Shown here: one piece after another, positions 45,064-58,700 of the stretch
Layout: every line of letters begins with the position of its first letter
Numbering within the stretch: the first letter of the stretch is position 1
Source: Otis tarda
Lineage: Eukaryota > Chordata > Aves > Otidiformes > Otididae
Assembly: GCA_026413225.1 (NCBI GenBank)
Contig: CM048552.1
Coordinates: forward strand, 147,821,053-147,885,052
DNA length: 64,000 nt
Direction of reading: 5' to 3'
Notes under the pieces: generated by a model
The model's input: only the letters and a program-made list of their open reading frames with translations
Database searches by the model: none
What the model was told of the DNA's origin: nothing
Position numbers and translations under genes: made by a program

Positions 45064-45592
45064 GAAACTGAGCCGAAGACTCCAGGTGCTACCATTTACA
45101 CAAGTGTCATTAAACACAGAGTTAGTGTACTTACATACACAAACTTCCTAACCCCTAAAACCAGATCATTAAATTATAGCACTTACTAGAAAACAGCAAA
45201 GGTGAGCATGTTGATGAAGCATCACGTATAGTAACAAAGACAGTAGGTATTAAAGCAATCAGAAATCCAATATCCTGTGCACATTTTCAATACTCCACCT
45301 GCAGTTTGTACAGGTATACTGGTTTCTTCACATTTTGGGTTTCAATAGCCGGAGATCGTAGTTTTCTGAAAGGCCTAAGAGAAAGATCTTGATCCCAAAA
45401 TTATACCACCTGTGACTTAGGTATGAAAGAACAAAGAACTGAAACTGGTTAATGTAGCAGGGACAAAGCAAAGATTGTTTGGGTTTCTTAATAATCTGTT
45501 CTTGTACTTTCCAGCATTTATGTTGTTTTTCAGCCCCCTGAATTTCCTGTTTTTGTAATGCCTATTTAATCATCATCAGATAGAAGTTAAGC
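45064..45592. other. Noncoding stretch, nothing recognised
   Basis: No open frame of note and no repeat family recognised between the palindromic element and the next MIR-like relic. Confidence 0.55.
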
Positions 45593-45665
45593 CGCTCACT
45601 TGCTTTGTGACCGCAGGCAAGTTGCTTGACCTGCTTTTTACTCCTCTTATCTGGCTGTATAATCC
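45593..45665 (+). repeat. MIR-like core fragment
   Basis: GCTCACTTGCTTTGTGACCG followed by CAGGCAAGTTGCTTGACCTG and CTCCTCTTATCTGGCTGTAT matches the MIR core order ('cacttgctgtgtgaccttgggcaagt...aacctc...cctcatctgtaaa'). Only the core survives. Confidence 0.6.
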
Positions 45666-48600
45666 AGTATAAACAGGGGGTCACTGAAAGCTAGAAGCTG
45701 TGCGTGTGCTAAGCAGAAGCACTTGGTTGGTCTACAGGTTAGTTCATCAACTGCTGTGTCAGTGTCAGAAAAGAATTTACTAGGAAAGGACAACCTGTCC
45801 CAGGCCAGGCAGGTTTTACCATTGTCCAGTCAGCATGACATTTTTTTTGAGCTGTGTTTCTTCGTTAAAAATTGCAGCACAAAGTCAAAAACTGCAGATT
45901 TGGAGCTGTACAGGGATCCTACTTAGAAACCTAGGATTTCAAAAAACAAGGTCTCATTCCTGCTTTCTCAATGCAGCTCCCAGCTTGGCCAAGGGACTGG
46001 AATAATTTTCCTGTGAGTATGTGGTTAAAAACCTAAAATTATGCACAGGTTGTGGACTATGCTTAATACGTCTATTTGGTAAATATAAGTGTGAAGTAAA
46101 GCTTGCCTCATCTTCAGAACAATATGGATCGACTCCCTCAGACTGAACACCAAGGATTTAAGCCACAGGGAACAGTACACGCGAAGGAGACCAGGGAAAT
46201 TTGGTCTTTAGGTTGGGGGGAGAGAGAGAATAGACAAAGCTAATTGATGTGACTCTCATTTATATACGACAGTTAAATACTATGGTGATGAGTATAGAAC
46301 TGTTTTTTTTTTCTCCTTTCAATTGATTAACTGATTATTTTGCTGAGGTCAGTAGCAAATGTCTCTGACCTCATCGCTTGCTGAAGCAACTGTGTTGTCG
46401 CCAGCACTGGAGTGGAACATTGCTAACTGAATGGATTAAGAAAAGTTCTCATAAAAATAAAGCTGAAATATACTCAGTCCTTGGTAACTAAGACAGTTAC
46501 TGTAGAAAAGGAAATACTGAAAAAAGCATCACACTGGACAATTTCTTCAAATAATAATTTGTTAAACATCATTCCAACTACCTGTTATTGTACCTACTGC
46601 TTAGTGTTGACTAGCTGGATGCTCTGAAAAATAATCAGATACTTCAATTAAGATTTTTTAGGAATAATGACATGGAAAGCATTTCTAGACAGTTTTTCAC
46701 GGTGAAGAAGGCTATATATTTACAAAGTTCTGCAATTACTCAACCAATATTTGAGCATACTTTGAAAACTCTTAAAAGATGAGAGGATAAAAATCTGCTG
46801 TCTTAGTTCTTTTTAAAGGGAAAAGTGCTTTGCTTGATTTTACAAGCAACATGCTGTTCTGTTGTCAGCCTTTCTGCATCAGTTATATCATGGGTCTTGA
46901 CAACATCATAGGCCAATGTCCCTTCTGATTGAAGTAAAGTATTAAATTTTAGTATCCAGAACAAGGTGATATTTCAAAGGGCAGGCTATTATTGAGCTTG
47001 CAGGTGATAAGTCTCAAATTCTGAAATTCTGCATTTTATAGAGAAGCACAACTGCTGACTTCAAAAATAAGTTTATAAGAAACTGCCAAGCACAAATGAA
47101 CAAAGTTCCCAATGCTCTGGACCTGATTAAAGCCAAGAGGTTCCAGGGCAGGGTGCAGATAGCTTTTCTTGAACTTCACTATAGCTTCTCCACTTTACAG
47201 AATAGGAAACACTTGCTGGTAGTGGTGTTAGAGAAGATGATATTAAAATCAGGCCCAAACCTCACTTAAGAGTCCCAGAAGTGACTGTAACTGAAGTCCA
47301 TTTTGCACCAGTAACAGATCTGCAGGAGTAGGGTTGCAATAATTCTATAATGCCATTGTAATACAGGATAAAGAAGTAATACAGAAGTTTGATGATTTCC
47401 TGAGAAATATTCTGCTTGAGTAATAGATTGCATGAGTGCAGATATCACCTAGTGTCACTAGCACAGAATTTCCAGTTTTCAGGATGCAGATGGTAAACAC
47501 AAAAACGTTTGCTTTAGGGACCATTGCATGTGTCAATCTTTCCTGCAGGGAAACAGCAGACTAAGAAGTGTCAGACTAAGAAGTGTCACTTGGAATGGAT
47601 GTAAGTCCTGTTTGAATAGTGAAGTCTGAATTTTTACCCCAACAGGTTCAAAAGGATGGAACTGGCTAGTAGTGAGAGGAGAAATAGCATGAGTTGTAAA
47701 AAGTGGACATGAAAGCTAGGTGTTTGGGTAAAAAGCCAACACAAAATACTGTGGTGTTATTTCAGCTATGGAATAAACCAAGATCCTCTTTTCCAGAATA
47801 AGATTTTGTGAAAAGAGAACACCTAAAATCAGTTTTCATACATGATCCTCGCAAAGAAGGGTTGCAAGAAAATCAAAGGTAAACACCATTCCCTTGCTAG
47901 AGCAAGATTCATGACATTAAGGCCATTCTATTCCACATCACCCACTATCATAAGGACAGCAATCTCCTTCTCATGAACAATTTAATTCATCCTATCTTCC
48001 ATCCACTAGCTCCCATAAAAATTTCCCCTTTCTTTAAGAAAGATGGGAGAGGTTACAAAAGACAAGAGAAGGTGAAAAGATCCAAAACAACTTGACATTG
48101 AAAAGTAAGGAGGTAAATAATTTAACAATTAATTTCTGCAGAACTGAGTCGAAGTTGGAAAACCAGAGAGCAAAGCCAACTTTTTTTTTGTCTGCTCTTA
48201 CTGCAACTAATGAAACATTAACTATAAAACATAACCATTGGTGATCATATTTCATTTGATAATCTATTAGGGCCTCACATAGTTCTCTGCTTTTTCCTAT
48301 AAAGCATAATACTTTACAGGGAGGGAGGCAAGCAGGCAGAAGGGGAAGAGGATTTGTACTCACACTGTGTGCTGGCACAATAATGTTCTTCCTGCTGAAC
48401 TAATAGCTGTTCGTAGGGTTTAGGTCAAAGAGTTTAATGGAGCTTAGCTCTAGATGTCTCAGTAACTTCTTAGATTTCAAAACTAAACTACTTTAGTCTT
48501 AAAATACAAATGATGATGGTCCTAATAACGAGAAACGTTCCCAACCAGACTTGAGAGTTAAGTATATGATGAGAATATTAAAACAGATTATATATTTCTT

Positions 48601-49675
48601 CCAAGTAGTGCTGTGAGAGATGTCCATTCCTTACCAAAGACGAATTCACCATTTCCTGCAGTTCTCCAGCACAGAGGAGGAGACAAAGTTTGTACTCAGA
48701 ATTTTTGTTACATTTTATTTAGCCTCTGAGATTTAAAGAGATACATATTTTAAAAGGAATACGGACATACATACCTGTATGTATTCTGCTTTTTTCAGTT
48801 AAGTGGCAACCAATCTGTGGGGAGAATACAAAGTTCCCCTCACCACATTATATTCCAAGATGCAGTGTAGAATACTCTGCTCCTGTGTCAGCCACAAATG
48901 TCACTTTGATAAAGTAGAGATCTCTATTAAATGGTTTCCTTTTTCAGACTTTCCATTGTTACCCTCCTCAAACTCTCTAGAAAGTCCTTCTCATAATGTG
49001 GAATTAACATTACAGACCAAACTATTTGACAATCTAGATTTCTTTACTAACATTAAATGTGCTGTTTCTGCCTGAATTTACTGCATATTGAAGTTTCCTT
49101 ACATATGTTCTATAACTGTACTTATATCCACCAACTTGTATAAATTCTCAATTAGAGCATATTTTGGTTTTTTTTTTTCCAAATAGGAGTATCTTGAAGT
49201 TTCTTTCAATGGAAGGACAAGAGTTCTTTCATCAGAAGTTGAGCATTCATTCTCTTTCAAAAAAAATAGTTTTGTTTTCTTTTTTTTCCCCTAGGTTGGC
49301 AATCTCTGTCCTGACAGATCTGGATAGTTTCCCTAGTCAATGCATAGAAAAACAGATACAAAGGATAAGGAGAACAGAGAGAATGGGTTGCACAGAATAT
49401 GTTGGCCACCAATGAACGTATAAAAGGCACTGAAGGCTTGTGCAGGTAGGAAATGTGAGAAAGAGGAGACAGAGACACCTGAGGTGGTTATTAGCTGGGG
49501 CCCTTGACATCTAGCTTGTACCTGGAGGCTAATGTGTGAGTCCTGCACGGGTGCAGATTTGAGGTAATTTTGCAATGTTTCCTGAACAGGAGCGAGAGAC
49601 TTTCCACTCTTCCTCTACAGACACATTGAGCTTCAGGAAGGTCTTGTGCCAGTTTTCGCACACTGTCACCTAAGA
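45666..49675. other. AT-rich noncoding stretch, no gene seen
   Basis: About 4 kb without a supported gene; open frames up to 114 codons (48034-48378, minus) lack motifs. A 15 bp perfect direct repeat CAGACTAAGAAGTGT lies at 47557-47571 and 47572-47586. Confidence 0.6.
47557..47586. repeat. 15 bp perfect tandem duplication
   Basis: CAGACTAAGAAGTGT occurs twice without change or spacer, which suggests a fairly recent slippage event. Confidence 0.9.
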
Positions 49676-49788
49676 TAGAATCACAGAATATAATCATAGG
49701 ATGGTTTGGGCTGGAAGGGACCTTTAAAGGCTATCTAGTCCAACCCTCCTGCAAGGAGCAGGGACATCTCCAACCAGATCCTGACAGC
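49676..49788 (-). mobile_element. CR1 LINE 3'-end fragment
   Basis: On the plus strand: AGAATCACAGAATATAATCA, then TAGGATGGTTTGGGCTGGAA, GGGACCTTTAAAGGCTATCT and CCTGCAAGGAGCAGGGACAT. The reverse complement ends like the CR1 copies at 27 and 32 kb: a GATCTGGTTGGAGATGTCCC block, a TTGGACTAGAT block, a TCCCTTCCAGCCCAAACCAT block, then octamers GATTATATTCTGTGATTCTA. The copy keeps only about 110 bases of 3' end. Similarity is lost at about 49780-49788, where CTGACAGCCC replaces the expected sequence. Confidence 0.88.
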
Positions 49789-52700
49789 CCTTTTGCTTCT
49801 TTTCAAATTCCTCAAGAAGCAACTCTAGGACATGGAGATTTTAACACCCTTGTGAGCCGCTGCAGGTTGACAAAGACCCTCACTCCCTTCTCATTTACAG
49901 AGACAGTAAATTGGGAATGGTGTCACTCAGCTGCAACTTGAATGAAACTGCCTCATTGGCCTCATACACCCAAGGAGAGTATCATGTACCAAAGAATGAA
50001 CAGAAGGAAGCGGGAGAGGGAAGAGGGGGAAGCCCATCCCTCCAGCTTCTGCCTGGTCTCCTCTCTGCAGCTGGGAAGAGCTGATGTAGAATCTGTATTT
50101 TCTAGTGGGGAATTATCCACCAAATTGCATCTAGAGGGTTCACTTACTGTATAGAAAACTGAGAGTCAAGCCTATGCTTTGAGATTAAGCCAAAGAAACA
50201 GCCTTTTGATACACATTTTTATTGTGTGCTAACAAGGGTGGAGGAATATGTAACCTTTAGAGTGGAAAAATCTCTCTCTCTACTCTGAAAATGCTATTGT
50301 TTTGAAAGACCTGAAAAGTGTGCTAAGTGTGTTACAGACATATTAGGCTGCCTGTAACTCACACCTAAAGCAATGGCTTTGGATTTTATTCTACTTTGTT
50401 TTGGTTTGGTTTTGTTGACCAAACTATGGAGGACAGAGAATGTTCCATACCTGCATGATGTAAGGACACCTTGATCTTCTTGACTTAAATCTTGGTTTTC
50501 ACTCTTCACTGCCAATGGTCCATTATGGGGAAATCTGAAGCACAATTTCAAGTTGGTGTGATGAGACAGATCAGTCATTTTCAACACACAATATGGTTGG
50601 ATTCTTCTCCTTCCCTTGGTGTTTTGGTTTTCTGTGATTCTCAACTCTGTTAGTCTTTTGTTGCACTGTTCAACTAATAGGAACACATATAGTTCCTGAA
50701 AAAAAAAAAATTAGATCTGCTGTAGATTGCTTCAGTTTGGAGGTGGTTTTTTGCCTCATCAGGAAAAAAAAATGTCAAAAAACCCTTAGCTATACAGAAT
50801 TTTGTAGTGAGGCATCATGGTTGAGATATCTGAGGAAAGCAACATCTTATTGTATTGGAAATCACCATAGCCCTTGTAAACAGGTGAAAAAAGTGCCTAT
50901 CTCAGTCGTCATCAGCTTATTCATGTGCGTAATTACTTCTTACAATGCACTAACTCTCTATGGCCTGACAAAATTGGGAAGGATGTTATATTTTATTTAT
51001 TTTTTTATAGATATATTTGAGAATGGTTTTCATATTTATGTGAGTGTGTGTATTTATATGTATATAAACCCAGCATATAGATGCAGTAGTGAGATTTCCT
51101 CTCCTGAAAGCTAGAAAGAAATAAAGAAGAAAATGTTTACTAGTAGAAAACAGGGAAAAAATAGGAGAGAGCAATAACAGCAAAAAGGAAGAAATCTGAT
51201 ATAGAGATTGAATGTTGGGAGAAAGTACTGAGCTGTGCATAACACCTCCGCCATATACAAGAAAAGACCAGGAAAGTCCAGGTTAACTCACCCTGCTTGC
51301 AGAAAGCAACTAAAAATAGAAAAGAATCAATTTAATTTATCACATTAAACAGATGAAAAAAACCTAGTGCCAGATCTAATACAGATATTTTGCAGTATAA
51401 TGGGAAAATGAAGACATTTTCAAGCAGCAAGGCTTGCAAGTCACGGTTTTAAAATGCTTAGATCAGGTGGCACTGTCTGTTAGAAAAGCAAGCTCTGTAA
51501 TGATATTGATTGCTTCCAAGGCCATATTAGAGATGAAGACAAGTCCCAGGAGACAGGTTGTTGTCACCTTGACCTTGGGTCAGAGCTAGACCACCGACCC
51601 CTGACACCCAGGACTTCTGCACCGCATCGTGATATCTTTCATGCCTACAGACAAAGTCAGCAGGGGACACATGTCGATGTGGCTCTTGCCAAATCAGAAT
51701 TGACTGGCCTGTAGCAAGCTGGAGAGCAGCGGGAAATGTGGGTTAAAGTATGTCAATAATGTTTCACAAGAACAATTTCTCCCAAGAATTGTAGCTGTTG
51801 GAATGTTTTGACATTTATTCGGTAGAGAAATGTAGCATGTTTTGTGAAGCACTTCAAGAGAGCTGCTGCTAACTGCCGTGGTGTATTGATCTTCCTGTTA
51901 AATTGCATGGGCACACTTGGGAGATCATTGAGATTCAGGCAACAGGACAGAAAGGATCTGCTGCACCCGATGGTCACTAATGGTAATTGGTTTCGATCCT
52001 TGCACTTGAAGAAGCTGTGATTTACTCGGTTCACAGATGAATTGTAGACACTAAATATTTTGAAAAGAAAATACACTGTGATTTTTTTTTCTCATGTCAT
52101 TTACAAATTATTGCCTCCACTTCTGAATGTTTCATATAAAGTATATAAATCCATATGATTGAATATAAAAAACATACTAAGAAAAATTCCAAGGAATTAT
52201 CCTTCCTATCTGTAAAGCCTGTATTAGTGCAAAGCAAATGAAGTTTCTCTTCCTAATATAAATGAGTTAATTAAATAATTATAATAATATTTAGGAGGAT
52301 CTCAAAAATCCATCAAACCTCTTAAACCTCCCTATCATCACAATACATCTTTTTTACACTATTCACATTCTTCTGTCTATCCCATTTGGTGATATGTCAT
52401 CACAGTCCTAATATAATGAATGTTAAAAAGAAGTGTATTGAAGGCAACTACAAAAGTAGAATAATGTAGGCAGATATAGATAGTAATGTCATATTGTAGT
52501 AAATACTGGAATGAGGAATCTGATATGAAAATTTGATACTAATGTTAATATCAGAGTAAATTATTGCTACTATATAGGATCTGGTATAAAAATTGGAGTA
52601 TACTTCTGAAAATTAATTCAGTGACAACACTGCCAAAATTGATGCCACACACAATTTTCAAAGTAGATTTTATAGGGCTTCTGTAGCTTTCTGCTTTATA

Positions 52701-55700
52701 CAACATACTTTGCTAAGTATATGTACATAATTACATGAAAGCAAATATACACAGTAAATTACGACTTCTTTAATACAAAGAAATTTACATAAACCAAGAT
52801 TCTGGGAAGGAACCAATTTTGTACTTCTTTTAATCTGTTTCAAGTACACGTGTCCTTATCATCCATACTACATTCCTACAATTTTTTAAAGGACAAAAGG
52901 GTTTTCAGTTTTTGTTCTGCATTTTTCCCCTTCAATGGAGAGGTCAGCAGTTTCTACAAACAGCTGAGTTTCATGCATAAACTTGCATAAAATATCCGTA
53001 AAATCTATATAGCACTTTGACAAATAGAAAATAACAAAATATAAAGTAACAAGATATATTGTTTATTTGTTAACTGAGATGAAAACTATGCCTTTCTGGA
53101 GTCTTTTGGTTAAAATGACTCTAAGTAGATTGTAATTTCAATTACAGCTAAATCATGCATTGTAGAATTTTTATCATCCAGAACTAAAATAGAGAAAACA
53201 GAGAAAAATGGATATCTAAATACTACTGAAAGTTCAGTATAACAGCAATATGGCATTTGCAATTGTTATACAAGTCTCAAATTTCTGAAATATTTACAAA
53301 CCTTAGATAATGACAACCTCAGGAGAAAATCAAGAAAACAGACGGTATACAGGAGATAGCCTGAGGCAACCAGTGATGAGGTCAGATCTATACAGTATGT
53401 GTGCTTTACATGAAAAATGCTCTACTAAAATGTCTTTGCGTACTGTGTGGGGCTTTGGGATATAGCAGGTATTCACTAGGGGAAGGTAAGGATTATTTAC
53501 TAGGATCAGTAACATGAAATTCAATATTAAAACCGACAAAGGTTATCAGCTATTACACATTAAATTCACCACAGTTGTTTGACAACTCTCATAGCAACAG
53601 ATTCCACCCTTAACAATTCAAAGCAATCTTTCAGATTAAAGTTCATGTGATCACTTTAAAGAACTATTCAGTGTTAATCAAGCAATATTGCTTCAGGCAT
53701 CATGTTTGTCTTTCACTCCAGGCTATTTGGTTGATTGCAGAAAATGCTGAGTTTCTCTGTGTGCACGTGCAGAGCGGTGTCTGTTAGGTGGAAATGACAG
53801 GTGAGGTAGTGGTGGCAGGATATGGGGAGCTCTGCAACAGGGATAAATGAAGCCCCAGTGGCTGACTATTCTGGTGGGATAGGATAAGCAGTATATTCTG
53901 TATTAATAATTGTATATTTTGTCTAATTTAGTTTTGTAGGATAGTAACTAATGATGATATGGTTAAAATAAAAAAAAAAGTCTTTAAAACACCTGGGTAT
54001 ATATAAAAATATATATAGAAATATAAAAGTAATATACACATGGATAAATACATCTATATATACACACATACATACATGCATCTGATTTTAGATCATTGAC
54101 CAGATTATCTTGAACTGGTAGTTCTTCACATATTTTCTAGTCAGAGTAGTTACTCAAAGGAGGGTACTTCTCAGTGCAATTAAGAAAATTTCACTCTGAC
54201 ATTTAACAGGATAGAAAACATTTTTTTTTTTTTTTCCTTCCAGTTGTGCAGCATCTGCTCCAGGCATGTCTTATTCCTGATCTAACTCTTTTTCTGAGGT
54301 ATTGCTGTTGGAGACCCTAGGATGTTTTCTTAAGTGACCTAGCATCTGTGGCAACATCCAGCATCTTCAAAACCCAGTCTTTTTGAAGAAAGCTTTTGTT
54401 CTGCAATGCTATCCTAACATCTAACCAGGTGCTGAGTCCAAGCTCAGGACGAGACGCTGCTTGCAATTAGTCAGTGCACTTAGCCAGTGCATTTAGCCCA
54501 TCAGGTTGAGCTGTAGGTTCTTGGTAGTAACAGTAGTAATATTTGTTGTCAACAATGGAGGCTATACAATTGCTGAATGAGTCCTGTATTGATGTCAACA
54601 AAGAGTCCTGCTTGCAGGTCAGCAGCACAACCCTTTGCTATGAATGAAAGAAAAGTAAGCCTTACTGCAGTATTCCTTGTGACTACTGGAAGTGAATGTC
54701 CCATCACGATCTCTTCAAGAAATAAGTTTGAAACAAATTCTGTAGCATTTGAAGTAACTTCTATTTCTTGACTTAAAGAAGTTCTACATTTAAAACATTA
54801 AAATAGTAATATTTTTTTTTCACTAGAAAATGCCAATTTGTTTGAAAAGAAGCTGTGTGTAAGAAATAAGTATTTTCAAACAAACTTCTCATTCAAAAGG
54901 CTAGTAAGTGAAGACTTTTTAAACAGTCAGATATCTCATTTAGATTTTTTTTTATAAAAACTTCCAAGTCTGGCTCTGATTCAAAGTGATCTTCCATTAG
55001 ATACTACCCTGAATAAGAACTGTTTATGAACAATTAAAACCTAAACAAATGCTTTGAAATTACTGGAACTACACATGGTGCTTTACCCAACCACATTTTT
55101 TCCCCCGTTCATCAGTTTGCATAAGTTCCTCAATCCTGAGATAAACCAGTTCCAGCTGTTGGAAATTTGTGTTGCTGGGGAAATACTGTCCTACTCAGCT
55201 GTCCTTACCATGACTGTCTCCATAATCCAAAGGAAAGTAACTGGGAAAGCCATCATATTTTGCATTTGGGAGATTAACCACAAAACCATATTTCTATTCT
55301 GTCCTTCTCACCATTTCTAGTGATAGTTTTCTGGGATCTGATAAAGGATGATGCTATTTCAGAATTAAGTTAAACATTAAAAATGAACACTAAACAAAAC
55401 TTTTTGAATCTTTGCCATCTGCTTCAAGTGTGTCTCATAATCTTCCATAGTGTTTATTCCTAGTTAAAGATAGTCATACAGTTAGAATTCTTTAAGTATG
55501 AGAAAATGAATTAATAATAATCCATAAGTATTAAAGCATAATGATGTGTACTTATTTCACTCTTTCCTCCTTTAGATTATCCAAAATAAACAAAGAAGCT
55601 ACTGACCTTGCCCTCCAAATGTGTTTTCTAATGGTCACAATCATTCTGGAAGAATTAAGGTTAATCATTTTTTAATTTATTTTTTAAAGATGATATTTTA

Positions 55701-58700
55701 TTTTAATGCTACTTTGAAATTCCTTTTTAGCCAAAAAGAAATCCAGTTAACTGTGGAAGAAAATTCAAATCCTGATGATAATATCCTTGACAAGTGTATG
55801 GTTCTTCAGAGTAAATGAGATTTTACTGTGTTTTCTTTCACTTTCTCTTTTCATATTTCATAAGAAAGAAAAATAGTTTCTAATGAATGACTGATCCTTC
55901 TTTTTTCCCTTTTTTATATTATTACCCATGCTAAGGAACATTCCCATAAATGCATATCTTCTTTGTCAAGAAAAAAAAAAAAGTGCATTTTGCAAAGATT
56001 TCTACGGTCAGCTTCTTTTCAATTTGAATTATTGTCTGATTTCACTATGTGCACATTAATTCATGTAATTTAGATTGTATTCTTTAAATTCCTTTCAAGT
56101 GTACATATTTACGTCATATATGTGTGTATGAACTAGCACAAACTATACATAAAATAAATACGTACCCATCAGTAAAGCCAAAAGAAAAAGACTTTTTATA
56201 TCCAAGAGCTCTGCACAGAAAGGCAGCAGTGCTGTATGTATTACAGGCCAGCAGCGAAGTAAAAACTCATGGCTCCTGTCAACAAAACCATGCAGTCATG
56301 CACAGGAAAGCGCATAAGGGAAATATCATAAATACATTTCATCCTTTTTTATGAAGTACAGGTAATTTAGTAGTTCATGACTGGATACTATGTTTACACC
56401 CTCAGGAGCCCCAGGTGAAAGTACTCAAACGAGTGAGCAGTATTCAGTCTGCTAGAGGAGTGAGGCTTCTCTTGTCAACATTTTTGGATTCAGCTGAAAA
56501 AAATGTTGCCAGTCAAGAAGCAATGAGATATATCTTTAGTTAGACACCTCAGAATCACAAACTGAGGCTGTTTAAAGCTCCAAAGAGCAAAAATAAAGTC
56601 AGAGCAGGTAGCTCTAGATGAGAGGAATTTCTGTATTTACAATGTATTTTTTTTCTGCAGAGAATGCAGAGGAAGTCTCATTAAGAGTTTATTAGAGGTA
56701 TGCCCCTTATAGGCTGTGTCTTCATGGATGATTTTGTCTATAATATCACAGAAGGGATGGAGTCAGAAAATAAACAAAAGTGACAGTAAGAAGTCGCTTC
56801 TAATACTTCCAACTTAGCAGCATAGCACAGGGAGTACTCGCTATTCTCTTAACTTACTAGCACGGATGAAACATTGGTGTTTCACAGGCCATCACAAAGG
56901 AGATGTTCCCTTGTGATCACTATCAGGCTTGCGGTAACAATAGAGATGCCACTGTCATCATGCTGTCACACAAGGGTCCTGAAGATGTGCATTAAAACCC
57001 TTAAGAGTGGTATGCAGGATGTGTGAGCTCCTGCTCCATATCATCCTCTAGCAGAGAGAAATAAAATGAATATAGCACAGAGTGTGTTGTGTCCTATGAA
57101 GAAAGATACAATTTTCTCCAGGCTCACAGAGTCAAAAGCTCCATTTGTGATGACAGACTGCTCTGCATGCTCTGTATTTTTCCACTCATTAATCCCTGCA
57201 AGATCTGGACTGATATATCGCTCACAACCAAACAAAAGTGTGACTTCCCCACAGAATGACTTACAAAGGTTATTCCAAATTGGCACGTCCAAAATACTCC
57301 TTATCAAGGGAAAAGAGATTTGCAAAACAAGAGAAGGAGAAACTGTCATACACGCTTTTTTTTGCCTGACTCCCATCCTTAATATTGCTATGCAGACTGT
57401 TTTATGGATTTTTTTAACTGTAAATTTCTTGCAGGAACCCTGCTAAGACTGTGGTATGTGAAGATGCCAAACAAGCACTGACAGTACGTTCAAAATTTAT
57501 ATATTTCCTACTGTTAATGTTATTCCTAGCTGTTTTTGGTATTATTTATTTTGTAGATACTATTCTTTTTATTCATTATGGGCAATTCATGCTTCAGTTT
57601 TATCTTCTTTTGAATATTTAGTTCCCTTTTTTATCAGTTTACATGTGCTTACAAGAAAAAAAATATACATAGGGTTTTGATGGATTTTTTTGAGAGGAAT
57701 AGTCACTCTTCAGGATACATTGCTACATTTGTGAAGAAATCGTCTGAAAGACAATTGACAAATTGTCTTGAAAGACAAGAAAGTTGATACAATTTACTTT
57801 CTTAGACTTTTTGAAAAGGAACATTTCAATAATACTTTTTAATTAATAATGGGATTATGGATATGGAATGCATATTTATCTTAATTTCAGGGATGTTAAT
57901 ATTTGAAAGTCTTAGCATCATTTTCTTGCTAGATTGTCAAAATATGGCCTCTATTCTATGAATATTCCCTAAAATGGTACCACTAAGATAGAGAAAAGTG
58001 CTGAACAAATGTTAATATTTACGAGCAATCTATCGGGCAAACACTACAGGAAATCTACATCACTGAATATATTTGTACCGTGCACATGACCCAGCCTTTC
58101 TTTACCCATAGTTACTCTCAGAACAAGAAAAAATTCTGAATTCACTTTTAATAGTCTGTTTATTTCTTGCTCAGTCCTATGACTACGTAAGACAAAGTTC
58201 CACTAATGGAAACTTTCATGTGTGATTTTTGCAAGCAATCGGAATTTATCTGAATTTCTGGAGCAATAGTGATTTTAGTGGAAGCAGATCTCTGCTGGAA
58301 ACATTTGAAAATTCTGCTATCATGCTTTTGAAAAGGAACAGATAAATAAATACCCTCTGCTTGCAGTAATATCCCCAAAGAATATTTCATTGAGCTATTG
58401 CTCTAACTTGGATTAACTCATGATATTGGTGCAAAGACACCAGAATGTTAATAATTATTTTTATATATAAACATATAGAAGAAAAATGGAAGATAAAAGA
58501 GAATATAGTTCAAAGGAAAAGACATGCTGACTTCGATGTTTCCCACAGGTGCAGATCCATTTAAAACAATAGGCCTTTCTGAAGGGTTTTTGTATTATTT
58601 AGACTTCCAGCATTAGGATTATTTTTCAGTTGAAACCATTCAGATTGGACTACTGAATCTTGATTTTTCTTTAATATCTATTTATCAAGGACAGGATTCT

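Noticed and set aside
49294..49415. Candidate exon after TTTTTTTTCCCCTAGG
   Set aside because: The acceptor-like string is good, but the open frame is short (about 39 codons), has no recognisable motif and shows no donor or polyadenylation context.
50737..51114. 125-codon open frame
   Set aside because: The C-terminal half is low-complexity (TTTATTTATTTTTTTATAG and GTGTGTGTATTTATATG); no family was recognised.
57066..57446. 126-codon open frame on the plus strand
   Set aside because: It overlaps a 111-codon frame on the other strand, has no domain, and its length is within chance for 64 kb on six frames.
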